DNA from: Agriotes lineatus
Lineage: Eukaryota > Arthropoda > Insecta > Coleoptera > Elateridae
DNA length: 64,000 bases
Direction of reading: 5' to 3'
NCBI GenBank assembly: GCA_940337035.1
Contig: CALNHX010007413.1
Coordinates: 1-64,000, forward strand
Shown piece by piece: positions 48,367-60,735 of the stretch. Below the pieces are notes generated by a model. It worked only from the letters and a program-made list of their open reading frames with translations. It did not search any database and was not told the DNA's origin. The position numbers and the translations under genes are program-made. Position 1 is the stretch's first letter; every line of letters begins with the position of its first letter.

Positions 48367-48420
48367 TTTTGTTTCGGTTATCTGTTAGCACCGTGTGGTT
48401 TCACGATTTTAAGTTCAAGT

Positions 48421-48448
48421 TCGCCGCTATCGGCGCCGATAGCGGCGA
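48421..48448. repeat. Perfect 28-bp GC palindrome in the LINE leader
   Basis: TCGCCGCTATCGGC is followed by its exact complement. It lies about 55 bp upstream of the ORF1 start of the Jockey LINE, in the zone where the internal promoter and 5' leader are expected. It would form a strong hairpin in the RNA. Confidence 0.85.
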
Positions 48449-48500
48449 TATCGTTCACTTGGGGTAGCACTCCCGAATTAAGCACAATCGCGGCGATTAG

Positions 48501-49748
48501 TTAAGTTAATTTATTATAATGGTTACTATTTTATGAGGGAATTAACTCACTAGTCTAAACACATCCGTTCAGTAACACTGGCTTGAGCGGACTTCAATAA
48601 ACTCCTAAGAGCTTCAAATGTGCAATGTTAATACAGCTTTGTTAGGTAAAGAGATGGTAGTTAAGTGAGTAAAGGCCCAGCTTAGCAACCACGTAGATTT
48701 GGTTTAAAATCTAGAAGTTGAATTTGAACTCATTAGTTAAGTTGGCTTTCGGTTAGATCAAGATTTGTTGGATACGGAGGAGCATAGTGTAAGTTACACG
48801 AGACCCATTACCTCTGTTGCATTTCCCTTTCGGTATAAATAGTCCCTGAGACCGCAAAGTAACGGATGCTAAAGATAATGAATAAACGAATAGATAAAGA
48901 GATACCAGAGGGACAAACACATATGTATAGGTATTTAAAATTGATTTGAATGAAGGTTGGCCATGAGTTAATTTTCTTAGGTTTGCAGTCTTCACGTATT
49001 AATTGTTTGTAGACCTGTTACAGTTGTATGAAAAGTAAAGTCAGTATCACATTAATTAGTCGAGGCCTTGTTGCCTAGAGGTAATTTTTAATATTCAAAG
49101 TTATTAAAGTGGCAACATAGGCTTAGTCGTAATTCTTAACTTCAAAATCAAAATACTATAACCTCTCTTTAAAAGTTAGATTCACACTGGAAGAAACCCA
49201 ATTTACATGCACAAAACTGTTAAATTTCCATGGCCAAACTTTATCCAAATCAATAGTGAATGGAATATATGGTATGATGTCATGCACATGTTCAAAATTT
49301 AGTTTTATTAGCCATTAAGGTATGTGCAGAGGATCTTTGCTTGGCACTATGAATTCATGTGATGTTTTTGCTCACAAGTCTTACATAAGAATGACAGTTT
49401 GGGATACAAATAACAAATATTACTTTATATCCAGTCCTCCTCAAAAACCTCTGGTTGTTAATATAAAAGTAACAATGATTCAACAAAATGTCCTCCAGGT
49501 GTAAGGTTTAAATGCAAAACCTGTTCCATAGTACTTTAAAAAATACTAATTTATTTTCACTGTGTACATAGTTTAAAATTGTTAAAGACACAACTGACGT
49601 TTTCAAATCAATCTAGAGATTTTGAAAATATTGTGATATTCACAAATAATTCTATAAATTGGGCGAACAATCAATTTGAATTGAAAAATGTTATTACGTT
49701 TATTAATCTAGTTTTACTATAAGAAAAGGAAGTCCCACAGCAGAGGAA
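48501..49748. other. Upstream flank of the Jockey LINE, no gene recognised
   Basis: Only short open frames without recognisable domains are present. Confidence 0.4.
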
Positions 49749-50563
49749 CAGAGTTGGGCAGTGTTTAATTAATTTTTAATTAAATTCCTTTTTGTTGATT
49801 TATCTTGAAATTGAATTTCTCTTCAAAATACGGTAATTGTAATTGGTAATTGCCATTTTGTTAAAAAGTACTTGACAGTTACATTTCGAATAATTAAATT
49901 ACTCCAAAGTACTTAAGTTTGTGTTAATTGAAATTTCTCCAGGTAGTTGAATTACCAGAAAGTCCTAAATTACTGTCCTCAATAGGGTATGAAATGTCAA
50001 TAATGCAAAAAATAAGATAGTGCTTTATTAAGTTTCATGTTACTCACATGGCAATAGGACATTCCTGGCGCAATATAAGAATAATTTATGATTTCCTATG
50101 ACTAGTCGGATAACAGCGCGTATGTTGGTAGATGAGATGTACATGTGTTCTGTCTTGTGTAGTGTAGGATGTGCAGGTTGTAGCATTGTAGCTTTCTAAT
50201 AATTATTGTGTAAGAAGCGAAAAATATGTCTGCTGCAAGTGCAGAGTTAATTTTTTCAATAATAATTGATAGCAAATAGCTGCATTATAAAATATTGGTT
50301 CGTAATAATTATTTATTAATTTCAGTTTGCGTGATTAAAGAATGTACTAGCACATGATTATCGCAATACTACTAAATACAGATATACGACAATTCCTAGT
50401 GAAAGTAATTGAAACAGAAATTTATGCTGTACAGTTATAATTATCAAGTAATTGATAATTCAATTACTATTTTATTTGAGTAACTGAAAATCTGGTAATT
50501 CAAATACTTCACTGAGCGGTAATTGGTATTATCTACTTGTTTAAAGTAATTTGCCTAGCTCTG
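49749..50563. mobile_element. hAT-like non-autonomous element
   Basis: The ends CAGAGTTGGGCA (49749-49760) and TGCCTAGCTCTG (50552-50563) are inverted with two mismatches and follow the CAGAG.TGGGCA pattern common at hAT ends. The interior is full of short GGTAATT/AATTACC words, as in hAT subterminal repeats. An 8-bp target duplication is not evident, and there is no transposase. Confidence 0.5.
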
Positions 50564-53500
50564 GGCACAAATAAGTTTAGAACTGAAGTTTTCCGTGTAA
50601 TTTGTGACCAAGTTGCTCAGAACCTAAACAATAAGTGTCTTCGTCATGAAAAATTATTGACAAAAGTAAATATTTTAAAGACTTGAACTATGTATAAACT
50701 GCGTTAAAACATACGTATTTTGGGTTAATTTAGGAACAATATATATTACAATTATTTTAACTTTTGTAATTACTGCGGCCTACTTTCATATTACTCAAAA
50801 TTTTTAAATTCGTATCTATATGTCGTGCTGAAATCACATGGCTCTGTACAATCGTACATATAGTTTCATGTGTATACTGCACTTTTAATAAAGCCAGAGC
50901 AGTCGTGACACACCTTTACGCTTAGAGATTGAACTTAATGTAGTGTATAATTACATTCAATACAGTTTTAACCATCACAGTGTTTATTTCTTTGGGAGTT
51001 AACATAGACTACATTTTCTTAAAGGAAGGTTTGGTCTGGCCTTTCTACTCACAAGAATTATTCCAACCATTCGTTCAGATTCTCCCAACATACTAACCCT
51101 GGTCCGCTCGGTCAACACAAACTACATTCTCTCTAAAGTGCATTACTGGAAAACTTCAGATAAACGACAAAACTTTATACAAACAACGTCATAGAATTTC
51201 TTTTGCACTATATCTGTAATCATTTGAAAATGTGTTTCAACTATTGGGTTTGAGCCAAGAAATTGGACGATATAAAAAATTTCGCAAAAACGCAATGCTG
51301 GCAGATGAAACAAGTGAAACATTTATGGGGTATTTCACTGTTTTTTTCAGTATAATTTGTAGGATATAAGAACTTGTGTAGCATGTAAATTGATTTTAAC
51401 ATTATCTTCTATAGTAAGAGATTGTATTTCATTATTATTCCAGTCAGGAAATATATTTTAGGAAAAATTTTGACAATGAGCTACTGATAGGATAGCAAAT
51501 AAAAGCGCCTCATTGAAAAAGGCTATAGTTGTATTTGTAAATGCTTTGAGTATTTGTATTTAAAACGTTTTCTTGTGTAACATTTTGTATCTTCAAGTTT
51601 TCTTGTATATATCCTAAACAATATCAAAGTTAATATCTTCAAAATAAGAGTCTGGGCCCAGTCCGGCGATGGTTATGGCCTGTAGAACAAGTCACTCTAA
51701 AACTAATGCAATTGACGAGCCGACATAACCAATTTGTTTACAATTCAAAATCGACTACTTCTAAAAATAATAAAACTTACTTTATTAAGGATACAAGTTT
51801 GATTATGAGCGTCTTAACAAGTCACGTTAAGTGCCATAAGCAAATGTGTATTGTTCAATATTTTATCTTCATCAATAAATTATGTACGTATTTTGTTAGA
51901 TAAAAAGAGTCTGGTAATATCCAGTAATAAAGCCCTTAACGGCACTAAACTTAATTTGGTAATCTATAACAACACCGATGAAGATAAAATATAATAAAAG
52001 CCTTGATGGTGACATTTTATGGCATTAAAAATGTTTTCTAAGTTCAAATCGCTCTGGATATTACTTTATTTCTCATTTGTCCGTGGTTGTATAGCTATCA
52101 AAAGCAGTAGGTACCAATTTGATTATTTAGGAATCGATATAATTTGCAAATAATTTCTTGTACTATTTGTGTAACAATTTAATGTTACTCACTGTGCAAC
52201 AACACTACAGAAACATGTAAAAACGGATTATTACTCATATAAAATTAACTATAGCCATTGCGTTTATAAAATATCAATGTCGTACCGCTTGTTGCTCAGA
52301 ATGATGCAATCAAATCACATTACACAATCTGGATATCTAATAGGATTCTACCTACATCCTAAAAGTCCAAAACTTTTTACGATAATAACAGGTAATCTGC
52401 AAAATTACTATTAAATTTTTGGAATATCCAAACCGTGAAACGAGATACACGTTCACCGTAAATAAAAATATGCATGTGTGTTTCCAATCTCTGATAATCA
52501 CCTTTAAAGATAACAGCACTAATCAAATTATTGCGGCCAATGGAAACAAACCGCTGAAAGTACGATCTGCTGACCGTTTTTCAACGTAATGAAAGTCCGA
52601 TTTACATTTCACAGGCCACCGAGCAGATAAAAACCCAATTTCAATTTTTAAAATCTGATAATTAAAATCAGTAGACCCTTTTCCAAGTAAAATAATTAGT
52701 CCGTCCCTCGTGCACTCCCAATTTGGTGCTCTTACGCAGCACACCTCAATTACGAATTTCAGGAATTACATGTACATTCGGACGATAAAACCGTGTTTAC
52801 ATTGCTTTTACGAGCATAATCTGGAGCAAGGTCGTTAATTAAGTAAATGACGACGAGATTAAAACGAAAGTTCGCGTGGTCAGCACAAATGGATAAACCT
52901 GAGGCTTTATTGCTGGCGTGTCGATAAGCTTTAATTGAAGTTGCAGGTGCATTCCTGTAGATCGCGTGATAAAAACAGCATTTTTCAGGGCGTTGCTGAA
53001 TGACCACAGGGTTTAATTATGATGACTAGATGTTAGTCATGTAGGTAGTTGTAAACAACGGTAGCATTGAAAATCCCCTCGTTACGTGACTGAAAATATT
53101 AGGCTGTCAAAATACAATATAGTGTCCATTTTTTCGACCCTAGCATGACGTTATGAGCCGCAAGTATTATAATAAACTGCCTGATATACGGCAGAACAAC
53201 AAACTTAATATTGCTCTTGAAAAAATTACTTGTCCCAACAAGGCTTAGAAAACTCTCCCTCTCAGCCGGGAACTCGCAAGCCGCAGAAAAATGCCCGGAT
53301 ATTAATTTTCCGGAACCCACATATTTGTCATGTCAGAATAGATCAAATACCACAGTCTAGAACGCCGTTTGCGGCTTCATACCGATGGACCCGGAAAATT
53401 TGTTTCAGTTGACGTCAGTGGTGGGTGAAATTCCGCTTATGAATTTGTAATTCGAATGCAGGAGAAAAGTCTGTGTGTGATAGCGCCGGAACATCCGCTG

Positions 53501-54150
53501 GAGGCTTATTATAGGCATAAACACCGCTTAACAGCGCCGTGACTCAAACTTTCTCATAAATATGTATTATGGCGTAACCTATCATCATTCAATATCCCAG
53601 GAAGGCATAGATGAATGAATATCTATGCTCGTTAGCCGTGCTATCCGTCATGTGCCATGCCAAGACCCGCGTTTCTTTCGCTCGTGGCACACATAATTAT
53701 GCATATTGATTTTGATTGAAAGTTAGCGCAGTGAAGCATTGACATTTACAGAAACTTTTCGGTACGGAGCAGTTCTGATATCAGAACGTTTGCTTTTAAA
53801 TATTTGAAAGCCGATTCTTCTAATAGTTAAGTTTAGAATTTCATTGCGTGCTTTAAAAGATATCATCGTACAGCTTTCTCGTGTTAGTAGACTAAAACAT
53901 CAGTTAAGGCTTCAAAGCCATCATTTATGGTTCGATTACACACAGAAATTGCAGTAGAAACCGATTATAACGAACCTCAAGGGAACCAAAAAATTGGTTC
54001 GTTATAAAACGAGTTCATAAAAAGCTGATATTTCAAAATAGAATTGATAGCAACTGGATTCCTTATTAATATACGAGTATAAACCACTCACTTGGTTTTT
54101 TCACAATAGGAGACCATGTAAAAATATGTAATTTTTCTTTTGTAAATCGG
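50564..54150. other. Non-coding stretch with a complex, apparently unique segment
   Basis: 50564-52400 is AT-rich without features. 52430-53720 is of higher complexity and lower repeat content, with homeodomain-type words such as TTAATTAAG and TTTTACGAGC, and no protein motif. It could be conserved regulatory DNA of a host gene outside the window. 53930-54150 is AT-rich lead-in to the next LINE. Confidence 0.4.
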
Positions 54151-54181
54151 ATTGACCAGTCTTCTATCTTATTTTGTTGAT

Positions 54182-57095
54182 ATGGAGACTAGAACAGAGG
54201 AATTAAATGATGCAGACGACTATCTTAACTTTATACAATCTACGAGAACTAGCAAACAGTTTTCTATTTTTCACAATAATATTCGAAGTATAAATAAAAA
54301 CATGGATGAAATGTTGGTGTTGTTGAATAAGCTAGATTTTACTTTTGATTGTATAAAACGTGGAAAATTGCTGATCTGAGTTTTTTCAATATACAAGGCT
54401 ACAAAATAATTTATAATGAAGGTGATGTAAATCAAAATGATGGGGTAATTATGTATATCAAAGATATCTATAACAGTAACATTGACATCTTGCACATAGG
54501 TGAAATAAATGTAATTAAAGCTACTATCCCTATTCCGGGAAACACAGTTGTGGTGAGCGCTATCTATAGACCTCATACAATATGTGTCCATGAATTTAAC
54601 AACAATCTAGAAGCATACTTATCTAACGTAAGTCAAAGCAACTCAAAGTATCACTTTATCGTAGGGGACATAAATATCGACATTAAATCTAATTCTGAAG
54701 TTTGTCAAAATTATCTCAGCATTATGGCAGAAGAAGGATTTAAACCATTAATTAATTCATATACAAGAATTTATAAAAATTCAAAAACATCAAAACATGT
54801 GTTGACCATTTTTTTTTTAAAGTAATAGGTATGACGTTTGTAACTCGTATGTGATGAAAACTCTGATAACTGACCATTATTCTGTCATAGCACATTTGAA
54901 TCTGGCAGTTCCACGGCAGACTTCAGCTGCAAGCTTTACTTTAAAAAAACTGAATCAAAATAAATTAATAGATAACTTAAAAATGGAAACGTGGAATGAA
55001 CTATACGGGTCAGATGACATTGATTTCGCTGCGAATTCCTTCATAAATATAATTAAGAATGCCATCGACAACGCAGCTAGTACGGTACGAATAAATAAAG
55101 TACAACGCAAACGAAGTCCTTGGATAAACCGGGGTCTTTTAAAGTCAGTTGCGACAAAAACGGAATTATATAAAAAATCTCTAAGGCAGCCTGATAACGC
55201 ACAACTTATTGAAAAATACAAAAAATATAAAAATAATTTAACGAACTTAATAAAAATAACAAAAAATAACTATTATAAAAATAAAATAAATGAAAATAAA
55301 AATTCAAGTAAGGCCCTATGGAACGTAATTAAAGAACTTACAAATCGAAATGATAATAACAGGTAAATAACTGAAATTAAAGTGGATAATCAAATAATTA
55401 CAAATAAGAAAGACATCGCACATCAATTCAATAAATTTGTCGTTGAAATCGGATCAAAAATGGCTAAATCTATAGTTAATACAAATTCCAGGACAGTCAA
55501 AAGAAATATAAATAATCACTCAATATACTTGTACCCGGCTGATCCAAATGAAGTATCTAAATATATAAATGAATTAAAAAATTGTAAATCGCCTGGTATT
55601 GACAACATAGCTTCCGAAACTCTTAAAATAGCCTTAGACTATATGAAAAACCCGCTCACATTTATTATAAATAAAATTTTAGCAACTGGACATTTTCCAT
55701 CTGCATTTAAAGAGGCCGTAGTAAAACCTTTATTCAAAAAAGATGATAGACTTGACATGGCAAATTTCCGGCCGATATCCCTGATATCAAATTTAGCTAA
55801 AGTGGTAGAAAAAATAATCAAAAACCGTATGATGCTGTACCTTAACAAATACAATTTGTTGTCAGATAAACAATTTGGTTTCAAATCAGGGATATCAACT
55901 GAAATTGCAATTGTTCACTTAACAAACAATATTTATAAAAATCTAGATAAAAATAAACAGATACTATGTGTTTTCATGGATTTGGCCAAAGCCTTTGATA
56001 TCGTTAATCATACAGAGCTAATAGAGACGGTTGAGGATCTTCGTTTTCGCGGTGTAGCCTTAAATCTAATCAGAAATTATTTAAACAACAGAGTTCAATA
56101 TGTCAAAATTGGAAATGACCTAAGTGACCCGGTTATAGTCGAATGTGGTGTTCCACAAGGTACTGATCTGGGGCCCATTCTTTTTAATATTTATATTAAC
56201 AGTTTATTCTCATACAATACAGTAGCCCAAGTGTCGGCTTTTGCGGATGACACTGTGATACTCTATACCGGAGATAGTTGGAATGATCTTAAAGCAAAAG
56301 CAGAAAATGATTTAGCAAACATTAAAACGTGGTTTGACCAAAAATTACTATCAATAAATTTCAAAAAAACTAAATATATACATTTTACTTTTGCTTCAAA
56401 TAAGATACAGACGTTTGAAGATTTAATTATTACTAATAATCATAATCAGTCATACAACATACAAGCAACCAAAGACATAAGATATTTAGGCATTCATATT
56501 GACCAACATCTTAAATGGGATATCCACGTAAATAATATAATAAAAAAATTAGGATCAGTTCTTTTCAAATTTAAACAACTGAGGTCTGTACTGGAACTGA
56601 AGCACCTAAAAATTATTTATCACTCGTTAGTTGAATGTCACTTATGCTATGGAATAGTTGGTTGGGGGGGGCATATTGAAGCATAACCTAAAAGGTCTAG
56701 AAATTATTCAAAAATATTTTCTCAAAATTATATTTGGCAAAGACCGGCTATACCCAAGTGATTTATTATATAAAGAAAGCCAGTTGTTTGACCCAAGACA
56801 GCTATTTTGTTATAGGATGCTTTGCTTGCAATATAAAACTAAAGACGATTTAACAGATATAACCCATGATTATCATACCAGGTACAAATGTCATACTGAA
56901 ACTACAGTAGAAAAAGCAGATAAAACTATTGGCCAACGATCTTATAGCTATATTGCACCTCGAATATACTCGGCACTACCGAAAGATATTAAAAAAAGTC
57001 AAAATATTTACAACTTTAAGAAAAACATAAAATCTTGGCTCCAGAATACCCCTAGATATAGTATTCATAATTTAATAGACATAAAAAATGCTTGA
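54182..57095 (+). pseudogene. CR1-like endonuclease and reverse transcriptase (broken)
   Basis: From the ATG at 54182 the endonuclease begins FSIFHNNIRSINKN. At about 54350 a small change of frame replaces the TETW box by KTWK, removing the catalytic Glu. HFIVGDINID and LITDHYSV (the Asp-His pair) remain. A slip at a 10-T run (54811-54820) and an in-frame TAA (55364-55366) follow. The RT is well kept: NCKSPGIDNIASE, NFRPISLIS, FGFKSGIST, FMDLAKAFDIVNH, CGVPQGTDLGPILFN, and SAFADDTVI (FADD, 56240-56251). An 8-G run at 56664-56671 shifts the frame again, and the C-terminal part ends at 57093-57095 after RSYSYIAPRIYSALP. The lesions are mostly in homopolymers. The gene is inactive as it stands. 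Confidence 0.85.
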
Positions 57096-57253
57096 TCAAA
57101 ACAATTTATTACTGTCTTAGCGAATTGCAGTGTTGAGAAATGTACTTCTCTAGGTTTTCATATATTCAATCGCCCACGCATAAGTTTTACTTCTGTGGGC
57201 TAAGTCCTTTCATCATTTATTTCTGAAAGTTCTAGTCATCTTAGATTATTGTG

Positions 57254-57527
57254 TACTAGCAACCAGTGAGACAAATGTCTCATTTAATAAAACAAAAAAG
57301 ACCGTTTTTCAAATAAAACGCGTATTAAATAAAAACGTGATTTCTCGAAAACCGGAAGTGTCACGTGACTGAAATTCGGTTCCTGACCTGACATGACAAT
57401 TCCAAACATATAACTTTCATAACTTTTTTCTCTATCTCTTACGGTTTGGCTGCTGAAACAGCGTCCCGGACAGACAAAACAGCGTCCCGGACAGACAAAA
57501 CAGCGTCTCGGACAGACAAGTCTATTA
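57254..57527 (+). repeat. Dispersed repeat family B, copy 2, with three 21-bp tandem units
   Basis: It is the reverse complement of 28725-28975. It ends in three units of CAGCGTCCCGGACAGACAAA (57459-57479, 57480-57500, 57501-57520), the last with one change. GAGACAAATGTCTC near its start can form a small hairpin. Confidence 0.7.
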
Positions 57528-57599
57528 GATAAAGGATTCTACATATGTATACTCTTCAGAAATAAATTATTATTATTATTATTTTGACGGTATGGCGCA

Positions 57600-59110
57600 G
57601 CAGAATCTGTCAGTCGAATCATGATCACGCGTTTTATTTTGCCGACATAAGGGACTGCTTTAAAGATTATTGTTTACCATTTTAGTCAGTGGCTGCTGCT
57701 GTATTTAGTAGAAAAAAGTAACATCTAATATTTATCATACCGTTATAATATAACAAGGTTTAAGTAATAAGATACGGAGATTGCGATTTAATACCATTTA
57801 ATGCATGTAAAACAACATCCAAGAAGCATATCAACATAATTTGAGTTATATGTCAACAACAGCTGACAGCTGCTGAGGACGATCCGAAATGCGGCCCAAA
57901 ACTTATATGGCAATGACGGCTAAAAACGCTGTCGCTGCAGAATCGCAATATAGCAGTTTTAATGTGACGCGAAGGTAACGACGTTGTAGCCGATAGCAAA
58001 TGTGGTGCGATCTTTGACATTGAAAGCGAATGCCAATGCGCAAGGACGTTTTTGAATTCTATTGGGCTGTGTTTGGACATAATATCAGTTGCAGTTGAAA
58101 CGCGTCTCCTTATGTTGGTGATTTCGATTGTCTTATGCAGTTTTATATAAAAAAAAATTACGGATAATGGCGTAACTAAGCCTTCTCAATATGAATTTTC
58201 AAAGCCTACCGTTAGCTGAAAAGGTTAAAGTAAAAAAAGTTGGACGTCATACACCGGTAGTAAATTTCAACCTACAAAATATAGTTGGCACAATTGTACA
58301 AGACATTTTTCTGTGGACGTGTACAAGAAAAACAAATGGATTTGGGATGTAATACTCTGTTTTTTTCATTATTAAATAAATTATAATCATGTTTTGTTTT
58401 TTAGCACTTATGTGCTAAAAATAGTTGCTATATTTGGATTAAAACATCGACGAAACGTAGGTAAATCATTAACTATTATTTTTTGCTTAGTTATTGTTAA
58501 AAATTACGAGCCCCTCAAATACAATCAGCATGAGCAGCCACTGATTTTAGTATAGTATCACCATGTAGATGAATATTTCTATATACCTTAGGTATACAAG
58601 TGCGTACAACTGCTTGAAACCAAGACGTAGGTTCTAAGACTAAATTTCTAAATAGCATTCTATTAGTCGAGCTTTTTCAACTAAGCATTCTGTAACTCCA
58701 ATATAGGTGATCGCATCGGATCAAAGTATTATCATTATCAAATCGCAGTAACCAATTTCTCTTCAAAACAAGTAGTATTTATGTTGAATTGGTTTACCCC
58801 ATTTAATTTTTCGAAGGTATTTCATTATAGTGTCTTCTTGTATGTAGCAGTAGACCGGTTGTAGCAATAGCAGCAAAACCTATTATTCTGTCAGTCCAAG
58901 TAGGAATTCAGTCCTTTATTTGAAAATATAAAATTAGAAACCGAAGTATCAACGTGTTATTTCATATCCGTTATTTAATCACAGTTTATTGCAAATAAAA
59001 AGCACTATCGTTTTCTAATCCTGAATGAGATCCCTCTAATGAAATAATGAATGAAATTACATTTTTCGACAGGCATATTACCCATGTTACTAGACCAGTC
59101 ATCCAAAATT
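57600..59110. other. Non-coding stretch with a small TTTTAGCAC palindrome
   Basis: 57850-58090 is a GC-richer segment of unknown nature. 58399-58420 is TTTTAGCAC-TTAT-GTGCTAAAA, the same word as the 42.4 and 42.7-kb hairpins. No gene is recognised. Confidence 0.45.
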
Positions 59111-59113
59111 AGT

Positions 59114-59330
59114 TTTTACTTCCCTCGTCTAAAAGTCGAAGAAAGTATTGTAGTAATCGCGAAAAAATAACCTTCCGAGTTTCAAGATTCCTAAATGACG
59201 AAAAACATGTTTTCTTAATTCCGTCTGCCTGTTTCTCTGTCCGTCAGTTGACAGTATACCTCGAGAACTATTTGTTTGAGAAAGACGAAATTTAGATACA
59301 TTGGTTTAATAGAAGCTGGTAGTACACAAT
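59114..59330 (-). repeat. Dispersed repeat family A, copy 3
   Basis: It is an inverted copy of the 6650-6921 repeat. It begins with TTTTTACTTCCCTCGTCTAA, then CGAAAAACATGTTTTC, TTAATTCCGTCTGCCTG and an interrupted CTGTCCGTC run. Confidence 0.55.
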
Positions 59331-59559
59331 TAGTATTTAAACATTTACATGATAATTTAGAGCACGAATATCATATTTCGTAATCTGCTATCACCACCAA
59401 ATTTTGACCTTTTGGGTTGTTCAATGTCAATACCATAACTCGTCACTAGATAACTTTTCCAGATCGCCTAATTTAATGCTGGAGCTCAAATGAATCATTA
59501 ATTAAAGAGAGTAGTTGAAATTTATAGAAAATCATTTGGCATAACTGAAACCAACCTGA

Positions 59560-59830
59560 ATTTTAAAATTCTTCCATCAGGAAAAGGTCTAGAGCTGTAG
59601 CTCTCCAGCTTTGGGCTTCTTCTCTAAGCTCGTTTCCCACCATCTTGCTACCTTTTCGTCTTGTGTTTGCTTTTTCCCAGTTTGTAAATCTGCTAGCCCA
59701 TCTAGTTTCTTTCAGTCTTATTATATGTCCAGCATACTTCCATTTCAGACGTTTGTACTCCGCTAATACGTCTTTGATCTTCATTATTTTCTGATATTTT
59801 CCAGTCTTATCTTGTTGCTGATTTTATACT
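59560..59830 (-). pseudogene. C-terminal fragment of an RTE-type LINE protein
   Basis: The minus strand reads KIKDVLAEYKRLKWKYAGHI, then RLKETRWASRFTNWE and ELREEAQSWRATALD. It matches the pattern KLKW.WAGH(V/I).R....RW..R...W.P...R..GRP found at the C-terminus of RTE-group LINEs. No RT box remains. It is a short relic, probably from a different family than the 24-28 kb element. Confidence 0.65.
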
Positions 59831-60420
59831 AAACATGCTTTCTTCCATTCTATTCTACGGCATCTAAAGTTTTAAGCTCCATAAAATGATGCTACCAATA
59901 GTTATTTATGGTACAAGTGTGTTATATTACAAATAAGTCTCGTGAGAAAAATTGAATCGTCGGGGCCGTCATGCCAAGTGGGGTCTTTTCTCGAGTGAAT
60001 TATTTGTAATAACACGCGTGCCATACGAATGTTTATCCAATAACTCAATAAATACCAAAAAAAAAACATAAATTTCGTGTTGACAGCTGTGAAAAGTCGA
60101 AATTACAAATTAACTGGAAGTGAGCTAAAGTATGGAAAGGCCCAGGAGTCGCTGTCGAACGTAACTGGTACTCCGCGTGCCTAGTCCTGATCCATAACAA
60201 ACAACAAATAAATTTATCATTCGAGTGGCCTGTGATTCGTGTTATGCGTTTGGCAGTGTTGTGTACTGTTGCTGGCACTGTATATTGCGATGATACGGCT
60301 TTTACAAATATTGTTTGATATTTTTAGTTAATTACTCTAATCTCAATGGGTTGTTACATCCGGACAATGTATTATTTGTAATATGTAATAGTAATTAACG
60401 TATTAAAAGGGGTAACCCAG

Positions 60421-60500
60421 TCTTAACATTCGAGCATATTTTTACCACTCGAGCGAGCGCAGCGAAGCAAGAGTGGTAATTTATGTGAGAAATATTAAGA
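60421..60500. repeat. Hairpin with GAGCGAGCGCAGCGAAGCAA loop
   Basis: The arms 60421-60450 and 60471-60500 are the same length and pair with several mismatches (TCTTAACATT... / ...AATATTAAGA; TTACCACTC / GAGTGGTAA). The 20-nt loop is GC-rich and contains CGAAGC. TTAACATTCGAG, the start of the left arm, recurs at 60650 and 60710 in a short direct-repeat cluster (60640-60735). Confidence 0.7.
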
Positions 60501-60639
60501 CGGATTCTCCTCGAAATGCGTTCATATGTTTATTGTTCATTGAGGCAATAATTTTGAATCAATAATAATTACTAAAAACTGCTAAATCGCAATCGGACTA
60601 TCATGAATATGTGTGATGTTGCTATAGTGAATGCATGTT

Positions 60640-60735
60640 AAATGTACCTTAACATTCGAGGACGCGAGTGGATGCCTATTAAATGAGTGGATGTATGTTA
60701 AATGTATCTTAACATTCGAGGACGCTGTTTAACAT
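60640..60735. repeat. Direct repeats of TTAACATTCGAGGACG
   Basis: Two copies of CTTAACATTCGAGGACG, spaced by GAGTGGATG words, plus a partial third (TTTAACATT), lie just downstream of the 60.4-kb hairpin and share its arm sequence. Confidence 0.6.

Larger units (their letters stand above)
44340..48500 (-). mobile_element. Near full-length Jockey-clade LINE
   Basis: A two-ORF LINE lies on the minus strand. From its 5' end it has a GC-rich leader of about 130 bp with a 28-bp palindrome, ORF1 (gag-like, open), and ORF2 (endonuclease plus RT, one frameshift) overlapping ORF1 by 14 nt. A short 3' untranslated part follows and ends in AAT-rich units (44320-44352). No RNase H domain follows the RT, which fits Jockey rather than the I clade. 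The exact 5' end and a target duplication could not be fixed by eye. It is the youngest-looking element of the window. Confidence 0.85.
54182..57584 (+). mobile_element. CR1-like LINE, 5' end incomplete
   Basis: This plus-strand LINE has an endonuclease-RT gene (54182-57095) broken by several small lesions. A 3' region of about 470 bp includes repeat family B (57254-57527). A terminal ATT microsatellite lies at 57565-57583. No ORF1 is found upstream, so the copy is 5'-truncated or the 5' part is too decayed to see. Whether repeat B is part of its 3' untranslated region or a separate insertion is open. Confidence 0.75.

Noticed and set aside
57459..57520. Three evenly spaced repeats considered as a CRISPR-like array
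   Set aside because: Units are directly adjacent without spacers, and the sequence is eukaryotic transposon DNA.
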